The position numbers and the translations under genes were made by a program. 12,025 bases of DNA from DATCVR01 sp036566745 (GTDB lineage Bacteria > Actinomycetota > Actinomycetes > Jiangellales > Jiangellaceae): contig DATCVR010000133.1 in the NCBI GenBank assembly GCA_036566745.1, positions 1-12,025 of the forward strand. The letters run 5' to 3'. This document shows positions 7,050 to 12,025 of the stretch, in pieces (position 1 is the stretch's first letter; each line of letters begins with the position of its first letter). The notes beneath the pieces were generated by a model that was given only the letters and a program-made list of their open reading frames with translations, was not told the DNA's origin and did no database searches.

Positions 7050-8303
7050 ATGACGGAGAGCCCTCGAGTGACCGACATCCTTCAGCGCATTCGAGACCTG
7101 CAGTTCGAGGACCGTTCCGCGGCCGAGGCCTTGTTGCTCTCGTTCGTCCGCGAGAATCTCCCGTTCGACACGGAGAGCGTCGAGCTACGCCCGCTGGCCG
7201 TCTCGCTGAACTCGTTCAACGGCTTCCTCACGCTGGCGGACGGCACGAGGCTGTTCTTCAAGACCCACACCGAGTCGAACACGGTGATCGACGAGTACTA
7301 CAACGCCCGTTCCCTCGACGAGGCGGGCTACGAGACCCTTCAGCCGAAGTACAGCTCGATCGATGTCGGCCGCCAGCTACTCGTGTATGACGTCATCCAC
7401 GACCCGACCGTCTTCGACGTCGCCTGGCGCATCGAGACCGGCGACGACACCGGCTTCGAAGGGTTGCAGGCAGCGCAGGAGGCTGCCGACCAGGACCTCA
7501 GCCGGATCTACGCCGCCACCCTCGCGTGGCAGTCCGCCGACGATGCTGCCCACGCGCCCGTTCACCAGCTGTTCCATCACCGCATCGCGGGTGGCCGGCT
7601 CGACGAGTTCTATGGTCCGGCCACCACGATCTCGCTGCCTGACCGGACACTGCCCGTGGCCGAGCTCCGGTCGTTGCGGTGGTCGATCAACGACGCGCAC
7701 TACAACGACACGCTCGACGAGTTGATCGCCCGCGCCGACCGACTCCTACGACCCACCCAAGCCGGGCCGTCGATCGTCGGGCACGGCGACGCGCACAACG
7801 GAAACGTCTTCATCCGCGAGGCCGAAAGAGAGCTCTTCTACTTCGATCCCGCCTTCGCCGGTCGGCACCATCCGTTGCTCGATCTCACCAAGCCGCTGTT
7901 CCACAACGTGTTCGCGATGTGGATGTACTACCCCGAGGACATCGCCGCCCGGACTGCGATCTCGATGAAAGTCACAGACGATCGGATCCAGGTCGAGCAC
8001 GACTACGACCTTCCCTCGATCAGGCACATGTTCTTGCGGAGCAAGGTCGAACACTCGGTGATCCCCGTGCTGCGCGACCTCGCCGATCGCGCCTGGTTGC
8101 CTGTCGACTGGCGTGCCTACCTGAAGGCCTCGCTCATGTGCTGTCCCCTGCTGACGATGAACCTCACCGACACGGCGAAGTTCCTGCCGAGCATCAGCCT
8201 TCTCGGCATGGCCTTCGTCGTCGAGATGGGTGCGGAGAGCAGCGGGCAGCGAAGCCTGATCGACCGAACTCTCGACGAGGTCGAGGCCGCGCTCGGGCAC
8301 TGA
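7050..8303 (+). CDS. APH/choline-kinase-fold phosphotransferase (operon kinase)
   Basis: A 417-residue kinase-like protein of the aminoglycoside phosphotransferase family, longer than the usual 260-330. N-lobe: FNGFLTLADGTRLFFK with putative ATP-binding Lys71, followed by a Glu82-containing helix. C-lobe: Brenner motif GHGDAHNGNVF with catalytic Asp247 and Asn252, then the metal-binding Asp266 in YFDPAFAG. From about 280 to 417 runs an unusual helical extension rich in aromatic residues and Met (KPLFHNVFAMWMYY), which may form the substrate site. Begins 28 bp after the HisD-like stop, so it is probably the last gene of the operon. A GTG at 7068 with GGAGAG and a 7-nt spacer is a serious alternative start (411 aa). 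Five sampled lines average about 62% GC, the lowest in the window. The likely role is phosphorylating a small hydroxyl or amino-alcohol substrate of the pathway; antibiotic resistance is not indicated by anything here. Confidence 0.82.
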   Translation: MTESPRVTDILQRIRDLQFEDRSAAEALLLSFVRENLPFDTESVELRPLAVSLNSFNGFLTLADGTRLFFKTHTESNTVIDEYYNARSLDEAGYETLQPKYSSIDVGRQLLVYDVIHDPTVFDVAWRIETGDDTGFEGLQAAQEAADQDLSRIYAATLAWQSADDAAHAPVHQLFHHRIAGGRLDEFYGPATTISLPDRTLPVAELRSLRWSINDAHYNDTLDELIARADRLLRPTQAGPSIVGHGDAHNGNVFIREAERELFYFDPAFAGRHHPLLDLTKPLFHNVFAMWMYYPEDIAARTAISMKVTDDRIQVEHDYDLPSIRHMFLRSKVEHSVIPVLRDLADRAWLPVDWRAYLKASLMCCPLLTMNLTDTAKFLPSISLLGMAFVVEMGAESSGQRSLIDRTLDEVEAALGH

Positions 8304-8357
8304 CCCCGGCTGGATGTTCACGACGCGGACACGCTGCCTGAATCCCAAGACAACCGC

Positions 8358-8363
8358 TACACT
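8358..8363 (+). promoter_or_regulatory. Likely -10 element before the membrane-protein gene
   Basis: TACACT matches TAnnnT and lies 43 bp before the GTG at 8407, leaving a 5' leader of about 36 nt that contains GTGGAG as ribosome site. The 103-bp gap after the kinase, with its own promoter-like element, suggests the membrane protein is a separate transcription unit. The -35 at 17 bp (TGCCTG) is weak. Confidence 0.4.
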
Positions 8364-8406
8364 CGCGCCGTTTGCACATCGAACCGGCGCGACGTGGAGT
8401 TCGCCA

Positions 8407-9024
8407 GTGTTGAACGAGAACTTCGTCTTTGTCGCGGTTGCCCTCAACCTCGTGGGGTCCTCCAGCTATCTCGTCGCCACGCTGCGCGGGCAGGCGAGGC
8501 CCAACCGCGTCACCTGGTTCCTGTGGGCCCTGGCGCCGTTGATCGCCTTCAGCGCCGAGCGGGGCGAGGGGGTCGGCCACGCGTCCCTGATGACCTTCAT
8601 GGTCGGCGCCGGGCCGCTGCTGGTGTTCGTGGCCTCGCTCGTCAGCCGTCACGGGTCGTGGCGGATCACTCGGCTCGACGTCACGTGTGGCGTGCTCTCG
8701 CTGGTCGCCGTGGCGCTGTGGCTGGTGACCCGCGACGGCACGGTCGCCATCGCGCTGACGATCACCGCCGACGGTCTCGCCGCTGTACCCACCCTGGTCA
8801 AGGCCTGGCAGCATCCGCGTACCGAGAGCCCGTGGATCTTCTGGCTCGGGAGTACCTCGGCGGCGATCACGCTCCTCACGATCGAGCACTGGGACTTCGC
8901 CCACTACGCCTTCCCGATCTACATCCTGGCCATCTGCGGCATCCTGGCGGTCCTGATCACCTTCCGGATCGGCGATCGCCGGCCGGCCGACTCGCCACCG
9001 CTGGTGGGCTCAGCCGGCAGCTGA
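8407..9024 (+). CDS. Seven-helix membrane protein with PQ-loop/SWEET-like internal repeat
   Basis: A 205-residue integral membrane protein. Hydrophobic segments lie at about 6-25, 34-50, 60-80, 92-108, 112-131, 143-158 and 165-187. Segments 1-2 (GSSSYLVATLRGQARPNRVT to residue 40) and 5-6 (GLAAVPTLVKAWQHPRTESP, then WIFW) repeat one pattern: Gly, a Pro or Tyr-containing helix, a short basic loop with Pro, then Trp-x-x-W. With the extra helix 4 this gives a 3+1+3 layout as in SWEET and PQ-loop sugar or amino-acid carriers. I see no sequence match close enough to name a family, so transport is an inference. Start: GTG at 8407 with GGAG and a 7-nt spacer; the upstream open frame to 8314 is not membrane-like. 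Its last 15 bp overlap the convergent aminotransferase tail. Confidence 0.78.
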   Translation: MLNENFVFVAVALNLVGSSSYLVATLRGQARPNRVTWFLWALAPLIAFSAERGEGVGHASLMTFMVGAGPLLVFVASLVSRHGSWRITRLDVTCGVLSLVAVALWLVTRDGTVAIALTITADGLAAVPTLVKAWQHPRTESPWIFWLGSTSAAITLLTIEHWDFAHYAFPIYILAICGILAVLITFRIGDRRPADSPPLVGSAGS

Positions 9025-10176
9025 GAACAGCTCGCCGAGGCTCGCGATGCCGGTCTCGATCTGCTCCGGGGTGGACACCGAGTAGCTCAGCCGCAGCGTG
9101 TTCGCGCCGCTGCCGTCGTGGAAGAAGGCCGTGCCCGGCACGTAGGCGACTCCGGCCTCGATCGCGTCGTAGGCCAGCTCCGAGGCGTCGAGCCCGTCGG
9201 GCAGGGTGACCCAGAGGAACATCCCGCCCTGGGGCGTGGTCCAGCGCACGTCGGCCGGGAAGTGGCGCTTCATGGCGTCGAGCATCAGGTCGCGCTGGTG
9301 CCGGTAGTAGGCCCGAATCTGCTCGACGTGGGGCTCGAGCGCGCCGTCGCGACACGTCTCCGTGGCGATCATCTGCACGAACGTCGAGGTGTGGAGGTCG
9401 GCCGCCTGCTTCGCGCGGACGATGGGGACCAGCGCCTCGGGCGGTGCGACGATCCACGCGACCCGGAACCCCGGGGCCAGCGTCTTCGAGAACGTCCCCA
9501 GGTGGATCACGATGTCGGGCGCGAGGTCGTACAGCCGGGGTAGCGGCTCGCCCTCGAAGCGCAGCTCGCCGTAGGGGTCGTCCTCGAGGATCGGCACGTC
9601 GTAGCGGCGGGCCAGCTCGACGATCGCGTGCCGTCGTTCGAGGCTGAGCGTGACGCCGGTGGGGTTGTCGAAGTCCGGGATGACGTAGAGCATCGCCGCG
9701 CCGGCCGCGAAGGCGGCTTCGAGCGAGGCCGGGACGATGCCGTCGTCGTCGGTCTCGACCGGGCGGAAGCCGACCTCGTACGGCTCGAAGGCGCGCAATG
9801 CCCCGACGTAGGTGGGCGCGGCCACGACCACGACGTCGCCGGGGTCGAAGAAGCACTTGGCCACGAGATCGAGGCCCTGCTGCGAGCCGGACACGATCTG
9901 CACGTGGTCCGGGCCCACGCCGTCGAACCGGGACGCCACCCAGGCGCGTAGCGGCGGGTGGCCCTCGGTGGTGCTGTATTGCATCGACGCCCGGCCGTGC
10001 TCACGCATGACCCGCTGGGTGGCCGCCTCGATCGCCTCGACGGGGAACAGGGTGGGCGCCGGGAGGCCGCCCGCGAACGAGATGACGTCGCCGCGCTGGG
10101 TGAGCTTGAGAATCTCGCGGATCGCCGACGGCTTGAGCCGCCCGGTGCGGGTCGCGAACTGGTCCTGCCACTGCAT
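9010..10176 (-). CDS. LysN/ARO8-like PLP-dependent aminotransferase
   Basis: A 388-residue fold-type I aminotransferase of the 2-aminoadipate/aromatic group that also supplies the C-terminal domain of MocR regulators. No winged-helix DNA-binding domain is present, so it is a stand-alone enzyme. Seen: SFAGGLPAPTLFP (33-45) typical of the group, YSTTEGHPPLR (67-77), VSGSQQGLDL (95-104) at the cofactor phosphate, PDFDNPTG with Asn171, ILEDDPYGELRF with Asp200 and Tyr202, Schiff-base Lys231 in GTFSKTLAPGFR, and carboxylate-binding Arg362 in LRLSYS. Such enzymes move amino groups between 2-oxoglutarate and aminoadipate, aromatic or branched-chain 2-oxo acids; which one is not decidable here. ATG at 10176 has a perfect AGGAGG with a 5-nt spacer. 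Convergent with the membrane protein; divergent from the second phosphotransferase. Confidence 0.93.
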   Translation of the reverse strand: MQWQDQFATRTGRLKPSAIREILKLTQRGDVISFAGGLPAPTLFPVEAIEAATQRVMREHGRASMQYSTTEGHPPLRAWVASRFDGVGPDHVQIVSGSQQGLDLVAKCFFDPGDVVVVAAPTYVGALRAFEPYEVGFRPVETDDDGIVPASLEAAFAAGAAMLYVIPDFDNPTGVTLSLERRHAIVELARRYDVPILEDDPYGELRFEGEPLPRLYDLAPDIVIHLGTFSKTLAPGFRVAWIVAPPEALVPIVRAKQAADLHTSTFVQMIATETCRDGALEPHVEQIRAYYRHQRDLMLDAMKRHFPADVRWTTPQGGMFLWVTLPDGLDASELAYDAIEAGVAYVPGTAFFHDGSGANTLRLSYSVSTPEQIETGIASLGELFSAAG

Positions 10177-10215
10177 TCCGGCCTCCTGTGGCGGATCGTG
10201 ACAACGTGGAGACGC

Positions 10216-10221
10216 ACTCTA
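10216..10221 (-). promoter_or_regulatory. Likely -10 element for the LysN-like aminotransferase
   Basis: On the minus strand TAGAGT (10221 to 10216) matches TAnnnT. A start about 7 nt downstream gives a leader of roughly 33 nt that carries the AGGAGG ribosome site. The -35 region (CCGCGC at 17 bp) is not consensus, so the call rests on the -10 and its position. Confidence 0.4.
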
Positions 10222-10261
10222 CGGAAGCCGCCGCCACGGCGCGGCTGCAGGCCTCCACCTT

Positions 10262-10296
10262 CGCTCGGCACGGTGCAAACACCGCTCGGCACGATG
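10262..10296. repeat. Direct repeat (21-bp period) around an inverted repeat, possible operator
   Basis: CGCTCGGCACGGTG (10262-10275) and CGCTCGGCACGATG (10283-10296) match at 13 of 14 bases and start 21 bp apart, two helical turns. Between them CGGTG-CAAA-CACCG (10271-10284) forms a perfect 5-bp inverted repeat. This sits in the 228-bp gap between the divergent aminotransferase and phosphotransferase, a natural place for a shared regulator site. The rest of the gap (10177-10404) shows no other gene or RNA. Confidence 0.45.
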
Positions 10297-10404
10297 GAAC
10301 GCACCACGCAGCGGACAATTCGCCGCCCCGCCGAGGACGACGGCCTGGTGTGCCGGACGGATCGGCGAAAACTCGCTTGCTCGGCGCCGTCGAGGCACGT
10401 GACG

Positions 10405-11379
10405 ATGATCCGCATGGCCAGCGAGCACTCTGCCGACGTCCCTGGTGTGGTGGGCAGCCCCCGGCTCGAGTGGGCCGAACTTCCCTCACACGTCCGCGAC
10501 GCCGTGAACGGCCTGCTCGGCTCCGCCGTGGTGCGCGCGGCTAACCAGTCCGGCGGCTTCTCCCCCGGCCTGGCCGCACGTGTGCGCTGCGCCGACGGCT
10601 CGCGCGCGTTCGTCAAGGCCGTGGGTGCGGAGATCAATCCCGACTCCCCCGACCTCTACCGCGCCGAGGCCAGGGTGGCCGCCGCGCTCCCGGCCGAGAT
10701 CGACGCGCCCGCCTTGCGCGGCATGTTCGACGACGGCGAGTGGATCGCGCTGGTCTTCGACGAGATCGACGGGCGGATGCCCGCGGCGCCGTGGCATCCC
10801 GACGAGCTGCGCCGGGTCATCCATGCCGTCGCCGGCCTGTCGCGGGCCCTGACGCCGTGCCCGGTCGCCGCCGTGCCGCCGGCCTCCCAGGCGCTGCGCT
10901 CGAACCTGCTCGCGTTCACCCGCCTGGCGACCGATCCGCCTGGCGATCTCGGCGGCTGGGCGCTGCGGCACCTCGATCGGCTCGCCGAGCTGGCCGCGAC
11001 GACCCTTGACCACGTCGACGGCGACACCCTGGTCCACTGCGACCTCCGGGGCGACAACATGCTCCTCGCGCCGGACGGGCGCGTCTGGTTCGTCGACTGG
11101 CCGTGGGCCTTCCGCGGCGCCGCGTGGATCGACACCGCCGTCCTCCTCGTCAACGTGGCGCTGCATGGCCACGATCCCGAGCCCTACCTCGACGGGAACC
11201 CGCTGTTCGTCGACGCCGATCCGCTGCATGTCACCGGGTTGCTGGCCGGGCTCGCGGGGATGTTCGCCGAGGCCTCCCGCCGACCCGACCCGCCGGGGCT
11301 GCCCACGGTCCGGGCGTTCCAGCGCGCTCAGGAGGACGTCACGCTCGCCTGGGTCCGCCGGCGCACGGGCTGGACCTGA
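10405..11379 (+). CDS. APH-family phosphotransferase
   Basis: A 324-residue aminoglycoside-phosphotransferase-fold protein of normal family length. N-lobe: glycine-rich NQSGGFSPGLAARV (47-60), ATP-binding Lys71 in AFVKAV, Glu88 in the following helix. Hinge near LVFDEIDGR (116-124). C-lobe: Brenner motif VHCDLRGDNMLL with catalytic Asp213 and Asn218, and metal-binding Asp231 in FVDWPWAFRG. All kinase-critical residues are present. Actinobacteria carry many such proteins acting on unknown small molecules, so neither resistance nor a pathway can be assigned. Start: ATG at 10405 has GAGG with a 9-nt spacer; a GTG at 10399 and an ATG at 10414 are in frame too. The frame stays open far upstream, antisense to the aminotransferase, but that part lacks the fold. 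Its sampled GC (about 76%) differs clearly from the operon kinase, so the two are not a recent duplicate. Confidence 0.87.
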   Translation: MIRMASEHSADVPGVVGSPRLEWAELPSHVRDAVNGLLGSAVVRAANQSGGFSPGLAARVRCADGSRAFVKAVGAEINPDSPDLYRAEARVAAALPAEIDAPALRGMFDDGEWIALVFDEIDGRMPAAPWHPDELRRVIHAVAGLSRALTPCPVAAVPPASQALRSNLLAFTRLATDPPGDLGGWALRHLDRLAELAATTLDHVDGDTLVHCDLRGDNMLLAPDGRVWFVDWPWAFRGAAWIDTAVLLVNVALHGHDPEPYLDGNPLFVDADPLHVTGLLAGLAGMFAEASRRPDPPGLPTVRAFQRAQEDVTLAWVRRRTGWT

Positions 11380-11408
11380 CGGTGCGCTGGCGCACGGGCT
11401 GGGAGTGA
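11353..11408 (+). repeat. Imperfect tandem duplication of the phosphotransferase 3' end, including its stop
   Basis: Bases 11353-11379 (the last eight codons and stop, VRRRTGWT) recur at 11382-11408, 29 bp later, with 22 of 27 bases identical and a 14-base perfect core (GGCGCACGGGCTGG at 11360 and 11389). The second copy would read VRWRTGWE and then stop, but it lies in another frame after the true stop. It looks like a decayed local duplication. Confidence 0.6.
11382..11395. terminator. Small hairpin between convergent genes, possible weak terminator
   Basis: GTGCG-CTGG-CGCAC gives a perfect 5-bp GC-rich stem with a 4-base loop in the 32-bp gap between the convergent phosphotransferase and dehydrogenase. 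There is no U-run on either strand, so a standard intrinsic terminator is not supported; U-less hairpins are sometimes proposed in actinobacteria. Confidence 0.25.
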
Positions 11409-11411
11409 GGC

Positions 11412-12025
11412 TCAGGCGACCGGGTCGAATGCGTCGATAGGGCTCAGCCGCAGCACCCGCGCGTCGGCCGCCACGATCGCCTCGGCCTGCGCCGTCAGCG
11501 ACTCGACGGTGTCGGTGCCGGCCCTGAAGTAGCGCCCGGCCAGCGCGTCGAGGCGGCCCTCGCCGATCGCCGCCACGAGGTCGACCAGCGCCTCCGGCGG
11601 GGTCCATTCGGAGCGCCCGGCGTGCATCGGCATGGTGGCGGTCATGTCGGTCTCGACATGACCGGGTGCGACGTCGAAGGCCCGCAGTCCCTGCCCGCGG
11701 TACTGCGCGTCGAGCTGCGTGGTCAGCCGGGCCAAGGCACCCTTGCTGACGGCGTACCCGGTGTAGGCCGTCATCGCGCGGTGCCCGGCGCCGCTGTTGA
11801 GGTTCACCACCCGCCGATCCTCGCCGGCCAGGAGGCGAGGCAGCCCGGCATACGTGACCAGCATCGGCCCGCGGACGTTCACCTCGACGACGCGCCAGCT
11901 CTCGTCGACATCGGTGTCGAGGAACGGCGCCTCGACCGCCTCGATCACCCCGGCGTTGTTGACCAGGAGATCGATCCCGCCGAGCGCGTCGGCCACCTGA
12001 CCGACTGCCGCCTCGACCGCGGCCC
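11412..12025 (-). CDS. Short-chain dehydrogenase/reductase (SDR), N-terminus cut by window edge
   Basis: The frame is open across the right edge; 204 residues are visible and the N-terminal TGxxxGIG cofactor motif is off the window. Classical SDR features follow: LLVNNAGV, an Asn at the substrate-side helix (EVNVRGPML), catalytic Ser in VVNLNSGAGHRAM, the YAVSK Tyr/Lys pair, and APGHVETDM after the active site, where SDRs hold PG and bind nicotinamide. It would reduce or oxidise a carbonyl/alcohol with NAD(P). Substrate cannot be inferred. The C-terminal 60 residues (from PPEALVDLVAAIGEGRLDAL) include a tail typical of SDRs that act as bacterial housekeeping or secondary-metabolism oxidoreductases. 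A GTG at 11996 is internal, not the start, since homology to the SDR helix (AVEAAVGQVADALGGID) continues upstream. Convergent with the phosphotransferase, stop at 11412. Confidence 0.9.
   Translation of the reverse strand, partial: AAVEAAVGQVADALGGIDLLVNNAGVIEAVEAPFLDTDVDESWRVVEVNVRGPMLVTYAGLPRLLAGEDRRVVNLNSGAGHRAMTAYTGYAVSKGALARLTTQLDAQYRGQGLRAFDVAPGHVETDMTATMPMHAGRSEWTPPEALVDLVAAIGEGRLDALAGRYFRAGTDTVESLTAQAEAIVAADARVLRLSPIDAFDPVA

Noticed and set aside
7050..8303. Antibiotic-resistance reading of the operon kinase
   Set aside because: The APH fold covers many metabolic kinases; the context is small-molecule metabolism and nothing points to an antibiotic.
9958..10404. Extending the second phosphotransferase upstream to 9958
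   Set aside because: The added part is antisense to the LysN-like gene and crosses a promoter/repeat region without conserved kinase sequence.

Overview
High-GC DNA whose gene order and gene families point to an actinobacterium. The evidence is a PriA-type HisA carrying the dual-function residues, the hisH–priA–RidA gene order, many GTG starts, and 4-bp start/stop overlaps. The genus cannot be fixed from the sequence; a Nocardioides-like or related organism would fit. Nearly the whole window is coding, and there is no RNA gene, insertion sequence, phage gene or CRISPR array.

Region 1 (1–2526, minus strand) is part of the histidine operon. Read in transcription order it holds hisH, a class I SAM methyltransferase, priA (bifunctional HisA/TrpF) and a RidA-family gene cut by the left edge. 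Start/stop overlaps couple hisH to the methyltransferase and priA to RidA. hisD, hisC and hisB, which usually precede hisH in actinobacteria, are missing: hisH is the first gene and faces a divergent gene.

Region 2 (2556–3743, plus) is a membrane-anchored alpha/beta hydrolase with a complete Ser-Asp-His triad.

Region 3 (3871–8303, plus) is the most interesting part. It is a compact four-gene operon: HAD phosphatase, HisC-like aminotransferase, HisD-like dehydrogenase and an APH-fold small-molecule kinase. The first three are joined by ATGA and GTGA overlaps, and the first gene appears to be expressed from a leaderless promoter. These are the enzyme types of the last three histidine steps (transamination, dephosphorylation, alcohol oxidation) plus a kinase. 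However, the HisD-like protein has lost two of four zinc ligands and a substrate-binding His, so I infer a different amino-alcohol or phosphorylated small-molecule pathway. Hand counts of sample lines give about 62–67% GC here against about 75% in several flanking genes, which suggests an acquired module.

Region 4 (8407–12025) holds a seven-helix membrane protein with an internal repeat like PQ-loop/SWEET transporters, a convergent LysN-like aminotransferase, a second APH-family phosphotransferase with an ornate upstream region and a duplicated 3' tail, and a short-chain dehydrogenase cut by the right edge.
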